From assembly GCA_018826025.1 (NCBI GenBank), contig JAHKAK010000097.1, positions 1 through 9,280 of the forward strand: 9,280 nt of DNA. Direction: 5' to 3'. The notes below the pieces were generated by a model. That model saw only the letters and a program-made list of their open reading frames with translations, was not told where the DNA came from and ran no database searches. Both the position numbers and the translations under genes were made by a program. The stretch's first letter is position 1; the number at the start of each line of letters is the position of its first letter. Positions 1 through 5,709 of the stretch are shown here, piece after piece. This DNA comes from Patescibacteria group bacterium. GTDB taxonomy: Bacteria; Patescibacteriota; Minisyncoccia; Portnoybacterales; GWB1-42-6.

Positions 1-419
1 CCGCCTGCTTTTATAATAGCATTTTTCGCGCTGGCCGAAAAAGCCATACCCTTAAAATCCAATTTTTTAATTAAACCTTGCGATCCTAAAATCTTAACGC
101 TGGCTCGACGATTAGCGCTTTTTGGCACCAGTCCTTTTTGCCGCAAAAGATCAAGCGTGATTATTTCGCCGCCGTTAAAAACCCGATTTAAGCTTTTTAA
201 GCTCACGATCGCCGGCTTAATTTGTTTGCTTTTAAATTTATAACCGCGCTTTTTAGGGAGACTTTTTAAAGCATCCCGCCATTCCGGACGCAATTTTCGG
301 CCGGACCTTGATTTTTGGCCTTTAACGCCTCGGCCAGAAAAAGTGCCCCGCTTGCCGCCACGGCCCACACGCTTGCTAATTTTATTAGATTTATTCTTGG
401 AAATTTGATGTAGCTGCAT
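1..419 (-). CDS. rplO: 50S ribosomal protein L15 (3' end cut by the window edge)
   Basis: A large-subunit protein that binds 23S rRNA and acts late in 50S assembly. Reading back from ATG at 419 gives 139 open codons to the window edge, starting MQLHQISKNK. The glycine/arginine-rich L15 signature follows (KRVGRGGKRGTFSGRG then KGQKSRSG, about residues 16-40), then the globular domain ending in AKNAIIKAGG. The family is usually about 145-150 residues, so only the last few are missing. It directly follows S5 with no L30 gene between them; secY would be expected next, beyond the edge. No strong Shine-Dalgarno is visible: the bases before the start (GTAAAGATA) are the end of a family A repeat. Identification is secure from sequence and position. 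Confidence 0.96.
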   Translation of the reverse strand, partial: MQLHQISKNKSNKISKRVGRGGKRGTFSGRGVKGQKSRSGRKLRPEWRDALKSLPKKRGYKFKSKQIKPAIVSLKSLNRVFNGGEIITLDLLRQKGLVPKSANRRASVKILGSQGLIKKLDFKGMAFSASAKNAIIKAG

Positions 420-491
420 TATCTTTACGAATCTACAAATCTATGCGAATCTGCAAATTCGCGAATTTATTCGCAGATTTGTTGATTCGCA
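420..491. repeat. Family A inverted repeat, L15/S5 junction
   Basis: This spacer is one imperfect hairpin running from ACGAATCT at 427 to ATTCGT at 499. At its centre is a perfect 14-base palindrome, AAATTCGCGAATTT, at 455-468. The arms are runs of degenerate units (ACGAATCT, ACAAATCT, GCGAATCT). The far foot overlaps the last codons and stop of S5. It matches the spacers at 1468-1571 and 4838-4934. Its function is unknown. Confidence 0.85.
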
Positions 492-989
492 TTATTCGTT
501 GACTCGTTGACTCTTAAGTTTCTTCAATGCTTCCAGCGTCGCCTTAGCGTTATTTAACTTATTCGTTGATTTGCTTATAATTTTAGCGGTAATATTTTCA
601 ATTCCGGCCAAGCTACAAATTATCCGTGTTGCTCCGCCGGCCACCAGCCCGTTGCCTAAAGACGCCGGCTTCAAAAATACCTTAGCGGAAGAATATTTAG
701 CCTCAACTTCGTGAGGAATCGTGCCGCCCTTTAAAACTATCACTATCATATTCTTTTTGGCCTCCGCCACGGCCTTATCCACGGCCTGCGAAACATCCAG
801 TCCTTTGCCAATGCCAATGCCGATTTTGCCTTTCTTATTTCCCAATCCCACAGTTGCCCGAAAACTAAAACGCCGGCCACCCGCCACCACGCGAGTCACA
901 CGGGCCATATCCAAAACCTTCTGATCGTATTCAGATTTTTCTCTTTCATTTCTTTGTCTGCCTCGTTGATTCCTCATTGGTCTGGCCAT
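492..989 (-). CDS. rpsE: 30S ribosomal protein S5
   Basis: A small-subunit protein near the mRNA entry path, involved in decoding accuracy. The sequence shows the N-terminal RNA-binding S5 domain (about residues 20-85, with VTRVVAGGRRFSFRA at 31-45 and GKIGIGIGKG at 54-63). The C-terminal domain follows, with LKPASLGNGLVAGGATR at 106-122. I chose ATG at 989, giving 165 residues, close to the usual 166. The frame stays open to a TTG at 1004, but those codons are leader-like, and another ATG lies at 977. The last residues, SQRVNE, and the TAA stop lie in octamer-like units (GAGTCAAC, GAGTCAAC, GAATAATGC) that continue into the family A spacer, so the repeat appears to have reshaped the C-terminus. 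It lies between L18 and L15. Confidence 0.97.
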   Translation of the reverse strand: MARPMRNQRGRQRNEREKSEYDQKVLDMARVTRVVAGGRRFSFRATVGLGNKKGKIGIGIGKGLDVSQAVDKAVAEAKKNMIVIVLKGGTIPHEVEAKYSSAKVFLKPASLGNGLVAGGATRIICSLAGIENITAKIISKSTNKLNNAKATLEALKKLKSQRVNE

Positions 990-1004
990 ATTCGCTTCGC
1001 TCAA

Positions 1005-1107
1005 ATTAAAAATTTAAATATCAAAAATCAAAATTTTGGTATTCCGCTACGCGGAATTTATTTTTATAAATCGTCGCGAAGCGACACTTTCATTTTCCAT
1101 TTTTAAT
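1005..1107. repeat. Family D repeat with two small hairpins, S5/L18 junction
   Basis: An A/T-rich spacer with AAAATTTTGGT leading into a 7-bp hairpin (ATTCCGC 1041-1047, GCGGAAT 1051-1057). A second 5-bp hairpin follows (GTCGC 1073-1077, GCGAC 1081-1085), then T-rich sequence. The AAAATTTTGGT-hairpin-TTTA layout is shared with 2713-2840 and, less exactly, with 9039-9130. No good Shine-Dalgarno for S5 is seen. Confidence 0.7.
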
Positions 1108-1467
1108 TTAGAATTTTAGTCCTCCTTCTCTGGCGCCTTCGGCCAAGGCTTTTATAATACCATGATATTTATAGGCACCTTTATCAAAAACGACTTTATC
1201 TATTTTTAATTTTCCTGACTTTTCCGCTAAGGCCAACCCAACCATTTTAGCCAAATCCATTTTAGCTTTTTTATCTGTTTTTTTCAAATTCAAATCGCTG
1301 GCGCTAATCACCGTTACACCTCTTTTATCATCAATTAGTTGCGCGTAGATATGCTGATTACTGCGAAAAACGCAAAGCCTCGGACGCTGGGCGCTACCGA
1401 AAATTTTAGATCGAACGCGCCGCGCCCGAAATCGTCTTTTTATTCTTTTAAATTTTAAATTATCCAT
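1108..1467 (-). CDS. rplR: 50S ribosomal protein L18
   Basis: A 5S rRNA-binding protein that, with L5, installs 5S rRNA in the central protuberance. The 119 residues show the basic N-terminus (KRIKRRFRARRVRSKIFG), the conserved RPRLCVFRSNQHIYAQLIDD segment at about 29-48, and the family's C-terminal signature YHGIIKALAEGAREGGLKF. Length matches the family (about 115-120). The start at 1467 follows a family A repeat ending CGTAAAAAT, with no Shine-Dalgarno. It lies between L6 and S5, as in the standard spc operon. Confidence 0.97.
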   Translation of the reverse strand: MDNLKFKRIKRRFRARRVRSKIFGSAQRPRLCVFRSNQHIYAQLIDDKRGVTVISASDLNLKKTDKKAKMDLAKMVGLALAEKSGKLKIDKVVFDKGAYKYHGIIKALAEGAREGGLKF

Positions 1468-1571
1468 ATTTTTACGAATCTACAAATCTATGCGAATCAG
1501 CGAATTCGCGAATCTGCGAATTTGTTTATTTGCATATTCGTAGCTTCGCATTATTCGTAGATTCGTGAGCT
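1468..1571. repeat. Family A inverted repeat, L18/L6 junction
   Basis: The arms run from ACGAATCTA at 1474-1482 to TAGATTCGT at 1558-1566, with internal units such as ATGCGAATC and AATCTGCGAATTT and a GAATTCGCGAATCTGCG centre. The outer foot ends five bases from the L6 stop codon, and the inner foot ends seven bases before the L18 ATG. It is closely related to 420-491 and 4838-4934. Confidence 0.88.
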
Positions 1572-2117
1572 CTAAAAACCTCCTTTCACCGCTTTCTTGC
1601 CAGCCTTTCTTTTAATAATTTCCCCCAAATAATGGATGCCTTTACCCTTGTAAGGCTCGGGTTTTTTAATTTTTCTAATATTGGCCGCCGTCTGCCCCAC
1701 CGCCTCTTTATCAATACCGGAAATTATAATGATATTTTTATCCACTTTAAAAGTTATGCCCGGAACCGCCTTGACTTCTACCGGATGGGAAAATCCTAAG
1801 TTCAATACCAAATTATTTCCCTGCAGGGCAACTTTATAGCCAACTCCTTCTATTTCCAGTTTCTTTTCAAAACCATTTTTTACGCCCTCAATCATATTGG
1901 CAATCAACATACGCGTCAAGCCCCAAAGAGCCGCGCTGCGCTTTGTCTGTTTGGCCACGCTAACAATCACTTCATTTTCTTTCATTTCTGCTTTTATTTC
2001 CCTGACCATCTCCCGTCTTAGCTCGCCTTTTGGTCCCTTAACCAAGACTAAGCTACCGTCTATTTTTACGGTCACGCCTTCCAATATTAAAACTGGTTGT
2101 TTGCCTATCTTTGACAT
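1572..2117 (-). CDS. rplF: 50S ribosomal protein L6
   Basis: A large-subunit protein near the sarcin-ricin loop and factor-binding site. The 181 residues show the expected start MSKIGKQPV, two tandem L6 domains (about 10-80 and 90-165), and the C-terminal signature EPYKGKGIHYLGEIIKRKAGKKA. Length is typical (about 177-184). The start at 2117 has no Shine-Dalgarno; the bases before it (TTTGTAGAAAAAT) look like the remnant of a family A half-repeat. It lies between S8 and L18, as in other bacteria, but a 208-base structured spacer separates it from S8. Confidence 0.97.
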   Translation of the reverse strand: MSKIGKQPVLILEGVTVKIDGSLVLVKGPKGELRREMVREIKAEMKENEVIVSVAKQTKRSAALWGLTRMLIANMIEGVKNGFEKKLEIEGVGYKVALQGNNLVLNLGFSHPVEVKAVPGITFKVDKNIIIISGIDKEAVGQTAANIRKIKKPEPYKGKGIHYLGEIIKRKAGKKAVKGGF

Positions 2118-2325
2118 ATTTTTCTACAAACTGCGAATTTAATATTATACCTATACGAGGATAGCGGCTTTTCAAAATGCTCAGTTTTGCGAGCGGGCAC
2201 GGTTTTTCCGCGCCAGCGGAAAAGAGCGAGTAAAACTGGCGAGTAAAATTTCCACGCTGGGGAAATTTTATGTTTTTGAAAGCCGCTATCCGAGTATATT
2301 TTTCGAAGCGGACGCCGAGCAACCG
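2118..2325. repeat. Branched inverted-repeat element E, L6/S8 junction
   Basis: A large inverted repeat with outer arms at about 2152-2178 and 2272-2298 (GGATAGCGGCTT against AAGCCGCTATCC, extending outward with a small mismatch). It encloses at least two inner hairpins. One is built on CAGTTTT/AAAACTG and encloses TTTTCCGC/GCGGAAAA. The other is a perfect 10-bp stem (TAAAATTTCC/GGAAATTTTA, about 2234-2260). The predicted shape is a three-way or four-way junction. At 2119-2140 there is a possible remnant of a family A arm (CTACAAACTGCGAATTT). It is the only copy in the window, and the open frames crossing it are not genes. Confidence 0.8.
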
Positions 2326-2712
2326 TTACCAAATTTCACACAATACTTCCCCGCCGATTTTTTTCTTTTTGGCATCCTGGCCGCTCATTATACCTTGCGA
2401 AGTTGAAATAATCATTAGACCATAACCTTGCTTGCTCGGCCTCAATTTTGATGAAGAGGAATATCGGCGCTGCCCCGGTCGGCTAACCCTTTTAATTCCC
2501 GCAATCGCGCCAATTCCTTGGTCATATTTTAATTTTATTTCCAGTTTCTCTTTATTCTTAACTCCTTTTTTTTCAACGCCTTCAATAAAGCTTTTAGCTG
2601 CTAAAATTTTAACCACCGCCATTTTCACATTGGAAAAAGGCGCCTCCGTCGTTTCGCGGCCAGCCGCTTGCGCGTTTTTTATCCTGACTAATAAATCTGC
2701 GATTGGATCCAT
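2326..2712 (-). CDS. rpsH: 30S ribosomal protein S8
   Basis: A primary binder of 16S rRNA helix 21, and in E. coli the translational repressor of the spc operon. The 128 residues open with MDPIADLLVRIKNAQAA and close with the family signature STSQGIMSGQDAKKKKIGGEVLCEIW, which carries the RNA-binding STSQGIM loop. Length is typical (about 130). It follows S14. There is no evident Shine-Dalgarno (TTATTATC before ATG); the leader is a family D repeat. Whether autoregulation exists here cannot be judged. Confidence 0.97.
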   Translation of the reverse strand: MDPIADLLVRIKNAQAAGRETTEAPFSNVKMAVVKILAAKSFIEGVEKKGVKNKEKLEIKLKYDQGIGAIAGIKRVSRPGQRRYSSSSKLRPSKQGYGLMIISTSQGIMSGQDAKKKKIGGEVLCEIW

Positions 2713-2840
2713 GATAATAATTCAAAGTTTAAAAATCAAAATGCAAAATTTTGGTATCCCGCTCGCCGTAGCGAGCGGGATTTATTTTAAATTTTACATT
2801 GTCATTTTGAGATTTACATTTTACATTTTTAATTTTTATA
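2713..2840. repeat. Family D repeat with an 11-bp perfect hairpin, S8/S14 junction
   Basis: The core is ATCCCGCTCGC (2756-2766), loop CGTA, GCGAGCGGGAT (2771-2781), an 11-bp perfect stem. It is flanked by AAAATTTTGGT on the left and ATTTATTTTAAATTTTACATT on the right, and the A/T-rich flanks also pair (AAATCAAAATG against CATTTTGAGATTT). On the plus strand the hairpin is followed by T-rich sequence. On the transcribed minus strand it is followed by ACCAAAATTTTG, so it is not a usual terminator for the operon. Confidence 0.8.
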
Positions 2841-3026
2841 CTACCAGCTTGATTTTTTAATTCCGGGTATTTCTCCGCGGTTCGCCATCTCTCGGAAACA
2901 AATTCGGCATAAGTCAAACGCTCTCATATAGCCCCTTTTCCGGCCACAGCGAAAACACCGCCGAGTTTTGCGACTGGAAAACTTTGGTTTCTTTTTTGAT
3001 TTTGCGATTTGCGCTTCAGTCGCCAT
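2841..3026 (-). CDS. rpsN: 30S ribosomal protein S14, short zinc-binding type
   Basis: A small-subunit head protein binding 16S rRNA beside S3 and S10. The 61 residues match the short type Z (rpsZ-like) form. Two CxxC pairs at C24/C27 and C40/C43 form a zinc ribbon, followed by the signature FREMANRGEIPGIKKSSW. The start at 3026 gives the usual length. It lies between L5 and S8, and its leader is a family C repeat without a clear Shine-Dalgarno. The zinc-free long form has about 100 residues, so the assignment to the zinc form is firm. Confidence 0.97.
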   Translation of the reverse strand: MATEAQIAKSKKKPKFSSRKTRRCFRCGRKRGYMRAFDLCRICFREMANRGEIPGIKKSSW

Positions 3027-3136
3027 ATTTTATACGCTACTTTACGCAAGACCTAAACGCAAGTTTATGCAAAATTAATCTTGATTATAAAAAATTTTGC
3101 GTTTTTTTGCGTAATTTTATTTGCGTTTATTTGCTT
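3027..3136. repeat. Family C inverted repeat, S14/L5 junction
   Basis: The start-proximal arm contains CGCTACTTTACGCAAG (3035-3050) then CTAAACGCAAG. The stop-proximal arm is a run of TTTGCGT, TTGCGTAA, TTTGCGT and TTTGCTTCTA units, whose last bases are the L5 stop codon. A/T-rich loop sequence separates the arms. The 16-base CGCTACTTTACGCAAG block recurs exactly at 5124-5139 and 6392-6407. Confidence 0.87.
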
Positions 3137-3673
3137 CTATTTTATGGGAAACCCCAACAATTTAAAAAGTTCTATGCCTTCCTTTTGATTCTTAGCGTTC
3201 GTGGTTACGCAAACTTCCAGTCCAAAAATAGTTTTAACGTTTTCGTGAGAAATCTCCGGAAAAATTATCTGCTCTTTTATCCCGATATTTAAATTGCCTT
3301 TGTCATCAACCGCTTTGACCGCCAGCCCCCGAAAATCACGTGTTCGCGGTAGGGCTAAACTAATTAAACGGTCTAAAAAATCATACAGGCGCCGGCCGCG
3401 CAACGAAACTTTAAGGCCAACCGCTTGGCCCTGGCGCGTCTTAAAAGATGCGATCGCTTTTTTTGCCAAAGTAAACACCGCTTTTTGGCCGGCGATTTGC
3501 GTTATATCATTAGCAATTTCATCCACAATTTTTTGATCTTGCTTGAATCTTCCCACCCCCGAATTTATTGTTACCTTCAAAATTTTAGGCACAGCTAAAT
3601 CATTCCGATAACCGAATTTTTCTTTCATCGCCGGAATAACTTCTTTTAAATATTTTTCTTGAAGTCGATTCAT
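3137..3673 (-). CDS. rplE: 50S ribosomal protein L5
   Basis: A 5S rRNA-binding protein of the central protuberance that also contacts P-site tRNA. The 178 residues match family length (about 179). They open MNRLQEKYLKEVIPAMKEKFGY, continue with VPKILKVTINSGVG (about 28-41) and the LPRTRDFRGL stretch, and end GLEVCVTTNAKNQKEGIELFKLLGFPIK. A Shine-Dalgarno AAGGA lies six bases before the ATG (3680-3684 on the plus strand), inside a family B repeat. It sits between L24 and S14. Its TAG stop is the first codon of the family C repeat that follows. Confidence 0.97.
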   Translation of the reverse strand: MNRLQEKYLKEVIPAMKEKFGYRNDLAVPKILKVTINSGVGRFKQDQKIVDEIANDITQIAGQKAVFTLAKKAIASFKTRQGQAVGLKVSLRGRRLYDFLDRLISLALPRTRDFRGLAVKAVDDKGNLNIGIKEQIIFPEISHENVKTIFGLEVCVTTNAKNQKEGIELFKLLGFPIK

Positions 3674-3748
3674 ATTATTTCCTTACGGAATTACAGATTA
3701 GTACGGATTTTACGGATATAGAATCTTATCTGTAATTCCGTACGATGC
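3674..3748. repeat. Family B inverted repeat carrying the L5 Shine-Dalgarno, L5/L24 junction
   Basis: The shortest family B copy. The arms TACGGAATTAC and GTAATTCCGTA form the foot, with the units ACAGATTAG and TACGGATTTTACGGATA inside. TCCTT at 3680-3684, read AAGGA on the transcript, is the L5 ribosome-binding site just outside the stem. Compared with other copies the loop-proximal part of the stop-side arm is shortened. Confidence 0.88.
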
Positions 3749-4054
3749 CTATATTTCTTGTCCACATTTTTTACAAATCCTAAATTTTTCCGCCTCCGTT
3801 AATTTATATCCCGTCCGTGAAGCCTCGCCGCACTTCGGACAGATTAACTTAACATCAGAAACATGTAAAGGTCTGGGCACCTGGACGATTTGGCCTTTTT
3901 CATTTTGTTTGCGCGGCCGCCGATGCTTCTTGGCCATATTTATATTCTCCACCACTACCTTTTGAGCCGACGCTAAAACTTCAAGCACCTTGCCCTTTTT
4001 GCCTTTATCTTTACCTGCGATTATTAATACCTGGTCATTCTTCTTAATTTTCAT
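3749..4054 (-). CDS. rplX: 50S ribosomal protein L24 with C-terminal zinc ribbon
   Basis: An early assembly protein that binds the 5' end of 23S rRNA. The first 30 residues form the KOW motif (MKIKKNDQVLIIAGKDKGKKG). The C-terminus carries CPKCG and CKKCG (C72, C75, C94, C97), a zinc ribbon found in some L24 proteins. I placed the start at 4054, giving 101 residues, because AAGGA lies five bases upstream and family proteins begin with MKIKK-like sequence. The frame stays open 21 codons further, but those codons are the family B repeat. It lies between L14 and L5. Confidence 0.96.
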   Translation of the reverse strand: MKIKKNDQVLIIAGKDKGKKGKVLEVLASAQKVVVENINMAKKHRRPRKQNEKGQIVQVPRPLHVSDVKLICPKCGEASRTGYKLTEAEKFRICKKCGQEI

Positions 4055-4144
4055 AATTTTCCTTACGGAATTACGGATAGGTACGGATTTTACGGATTTG
4101 AATTTTATCCGTAGCATCTGTATTTATCTGTAATTCCGTACGGT
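4055..4144. repeat. Family B inverted repeat, L24/L14 junction
   Basis: A full-length family B hairpin. The foot is TACGGAATTAC against GTAATTCCGTA, with TACGGATT-type units in both arms. Positions 4059-4146 match 4516-4603 at 87 of 88 bases (G at 4111, A at 4568). The stop-side foot abuts the L14 TGA; the start side supplies the L24 Shine-Dalgarno. Confidence 0.92.
4060..4064 (-). promoter_or_regulatory. Shine-Dalgarno of L24, decides the start
   Basis: AAGGA on the transcript, five bases before ATG at 4054. It lies just outside the foot of the family B stem. Equivalent sites precede L5 (3680-3684), L14 (4517-4521), L16 (5624-5628) and S19 (7499-7503), each six bases from the ATG. Confidence 0.85.
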
Positions 4145-4510
4145 TCAAACGACTTCCGGCGCCAGCGAAATTATTGTTGTGTAGCCCTTATTTCTTAATT
4201 CTCGCGCCACCGGACCAAAAATTCTGCCGCCTTTTGGCTCTAAGCCATCAACCAGCACTACCGCGTTATCGTCAAACCGAATGTAAGAACCGTCCAGCCG
4301 CCGAAAGGGATTTCTTTGCCTAATAATAACCGCTTTCACCACTTCGCCTTTTTTTACCGCTTTGCGGGGTTCGGCTGTCTGAACTGAGCAGACAATAACA
4401 TCTCCCAGCTGCGCCCAACGCCGGCGCGTTCCGCCTAAAACCTTAAAACACCGAACACTTTTGGCGCCGCTGTTATCCGCTACTTTTAAAATTGACCTTG
4501 GTTGAATCAT
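4145..4510 (-). CDS. rplN: 50S ribosomal protein L14
   Basis: A large-subunit protein at the subunit interface, forming bridges with 16S rRNA and the binding site of the silencing factor RsfS. The 121 residues fit the family (about 122). They open MIQPRSILKVADNSGAK, carry GDVIVCSVQ and VKKGEVVKAVIIRQ, and end GPVARELRNKGYTTIISLAPEVV. The stop is TGA exactly where L14 proteins normally end, so UGA is not recoded here. Shine-Dalgarno AAGGA lies six bases before ATG. Nearly identical family B repeats lie on both sides. Confidence 0.98.
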   Translation of the reverse strand: MIQPRSILKVADNSGAKSVRCFKVLGGTRRRWAQLGDVIVCSVQTAEPRKAVKKGEVVKAVIIRQRNPFRRLDGSYIRFDDNAVVLVDGLEPKGGRIFGPVARELRNKGYTTIISLAPEVV

Positions 4511-4603
4511 AATATTTCCTTACGGAATTACGGATAGGTACGGATTTTACGGATTTGAATTTTATCCATAGCATCTGTATTTATCTGTAATTCCGTACGG
4601 TTC
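4511..4603. repeat. Family B inverted repeat, L14/S17 junction
   Basis: A full-length family B hairpin that provides the L14 Shine-Dalgarno (4517-4521). It is almost identical to the copy on the other side of L14 (87 of 88 bases). Its stop-side foot (GTAATTCCGTACGGTTC) ends at the S17 TAA. Confidence 0.92.
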
Positions 4604-4837
4604 TTATATCTTTTTCAGAACCACCCAACTTTTGTTTTTAGAAATCGGCTTACATTCTTGAATTACCACCTTATCGCCAATTTGACACTCATTTTTTTCG
4701 TCATGAGCGCTGTATTTGGTTGTTACTTTATACTTTTTTTTATAAAGCCGGTGTTCTTTAAGACGCGTCACGGCCACTACCGCGGTTTTTTGCATTTTGT
4801 TTGAAATCACTATTCCTTTTAATTGTTTCTTGGGCAT
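4604..4837 (-). CDS. rpsQ: 30S ribosomal protein S17
   Basis: A primary 16S rRNA-binding protein of the small-subunit body with an OB fold. The 77 residues show LKGIVISNKMQKTAVVAV at the N-terminus, then HDEKNECQIGDKVVIQECKPISKNKSWVV, the family's conserved GDxVxIxExxPISKxKxW stretch. Length is slightly under the usual 80-85 with no obvious defect. The start at 4837 follows a family A repeat ending CGTAAAAATAT, with no Shine-Dalgarno. It lies between L29 and L14, the standard order. Confidence 0.97.
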   Translation of the reverse strand: MPKKQLKGIVISNKMQKTAVVAVTRLKEHRLYKKKYKVTTKYSAHDEKNECQIGDKVVIQECKPISKNKSWVVLKKI

Positions 4838-4934
4838 ATATTTTTACGAATCTACGAATCTATGCGAATCTGCGAATTCACGAATTTACGAATTTATTTG
4901 CATATTTGTTGATTCGCATAGATTCGTAGATTCG
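4838..4934. repeat. Family A inverted repeat with a perfect 25-bp stem, S17/L29 junction
   Basis: Positions 4846-4870 and 4911-4935 are exact reverse complements over 25 bases. Each arm reads as three units (ACGAATCT, ACGAATCT, ATGCGAATC). The 40-base interior holds more units (GCGAATTC, ACGAATTT, ACGAATTT) that do not pair perfectly. The stop-side arm includes the first base of the L29 stop triplet as read on the plus strand; the other foot is eight bases from the S17 ATG. Confidence 0.95.
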
Positions 4935-5114
4935 TTAATTATTGAGTATGGTTAGTATCTGCGCTATTTCTCGTTTTAATTTTCCTATCTCATCGGTTTT
5001 TTTCAACTTTTTAGCGGCCGAATCAAAGCGCAAAGAACAGAGTTTCTCTCGGCTCTCTTTGATTATCATGGCCAACTCTTCTTTGGGTCTCTGTCTTAAT
5101 TCTTTAGCTTTCAT
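4935..5114 (-). CDS. rpmC: 50S ribosomal protein L29
   Basis: A small alpha-helical hairpin protein near the peptide exit tunnel, where it helps dock signal recognition particle and trigger factor together with L23. From ATG at 5114 it has 59 residues, MKAKELRQRPKEELAM onward, with the family pattern LRFDSAAKKLKKTDEIGKLKREIAQILT in the second helix. The frame is open eight codons further (MRKVAHNN), but those are family C repeat sequence and unlike L29. No convincing Shine-Dalgarno is present. It follows L16 and precedes S17. Confidence 0.95.
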   Translation of the reverse strand: MKAKELRQRPKEELAMIIKESREKLCSLRFDSAAKKLKKTDEIGKLKREIAQILTILNN

Positions 5115-5215
5115 ATTATTATGCGCTACTTTACGCAAGGCCTAAACGCTAATTTACGCTATTATGTCAACTTTGCTTTTATTTTTGCGTGTATTTTATT
5201 TGCGTTTTTTTGCTT
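5115..5215. repeat. Family C inverted repeat, L29/L16 junction
   Basis: Contains the shared block CGCTACTTTACGCAAG (5124-5139) followed by GCCTAAACGCTAATTTACGC. After a variable loop come the complementary TTTTTGCGTG, TTTGCGTTTTTTTGCTTCTA units, which end in the L16 stop codon (TAG, 5216-5218). The arms match copies at 3027-3136 and 6385-6499, while the loop differs in each. Confidence 0.87.
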
Positions 5216-5617
5216 CTACTTAACAACGAATTTTGTTTTAATGGGCAACTTATGCGCCGCTAACCGCAAAGCCTCGCGCGCGTCCGCTTCGCTTATTCCA
5301 TCCATTTCAAATAAAATTCGACCGGGCTTTATCACCGCGACATAATATTCCACCGCTCCCTTGCCGCCGCCCATAGGAGTCTCGGCGCCTTTTTTAGTCA
5401 CGGGTTTATCCGGAAAAATGCGCAACCAAATCTTTCCGCCGCGCTTGATGTGTCTGGTCATCGCGCGCCGCGCCGCTTCAATTTGCCGTCCGGTCATCCA
5501 ACAAGTGCTCATGGCTTTTAAGCCAAAAAGTCCAAACGCTAATTCATTGCCGCCCTTAGAAATGCCGCCTGAATTCCCTTTTTGCCATTTTCGATGTTTT
5601 ACTTTTTTTGGATTCAT
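5216..5617 (-). CDS. rplP: 50S ribosomal protein L16
   Basis: A large-subunit protein that organises the A-site tRNA region. The 133 residues fit the family (about 136). MNPKKVKHRKW is followed by FGLFGLKAMSTCWMTGRQIEAARRAMTRHIKRGGKIWLRIFPDKPVTKK, then GGGKGAVEYYVAVIKPGRILFEMDG and a C-terminal LPIKTKFVVK. Two differences from E. coli stand out. The N-terminal loop reads QKGNSGGISKGG, poorer in arginine than usual, and the position of the hydroxylated Arg81 (in AVRMGKGKG) is a proline here (ETPMGGGKG). Shine-Dalgarno AAGGA lies six bases before the ATG in a family B repeat. Confidence 0.97.
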   Translation of the reverse strand: MNPKKVKHRKWQKGNSGGISKGGNELAFGLFGLKAMSTCWMTGRQIEAARRAMTRHIKRGGKIWLRIFPDKPVTKKGAETPMGGGKGAVEYYVAVIKPGRILFEMDGISEADAREALRLAAHKLPIKTKFVVK

Positions 5618-5709
5618 TGTATTTCCTTACGGAATTACGGATTAGTACGGATTTTACGGATAAAGAATTCCATCTGTACTTATCCGTATTTATCTGTAAT
5701 TCCGTACGG
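5618..5709. repeat. Family B inverted repeat, L16/S3 junction
   Basis: A full-length family B hairpin that provides the L16 Shine-Dalgarno (5624-5628). Its stop-side half, 5663-5711, is identical over 49 bases to 7537-7585 in the S19/L2 spacer. The foot runs straight into the S3 TAA codon. Confidence 0.92.

Noticed and set aside
721..924. Plus-strand open frames opposite S5 and other ribosomal genes
   Set aside because: They are antisense shadows of conserved genes, with no ribosome-binding site and no family resemblance.
989..1004. TTG start for S5 at 1004
   Set aside because: ATG at 989 gives the family length, and the five extra codons look like A/T-rich spacer sequence with no ribosome-binding site to favour them.
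2053..2332. Two overlapping open frames on the minus strand across the L6/S8 spacer
   Set aside because: They cover the branched repeat and read into L6 or the S8 stop region in other frames. The translations have no recognisable domain and follow the inverted-repeat sequence.
2756..2781. GC-rich hairpin as a Rho-independent terminator
   Set aside because: On the transcribed strand it is followed by ACCAAAATTTTG rather than a U run. The T-rich side lies on the opposite strand, and the operon clearly continues with S8.
4145..4147. UGA recoded as glycine
   Set aside because: L14 ends at this TGA after the usual SLAPEVV terminus, so UGA acts as stop.
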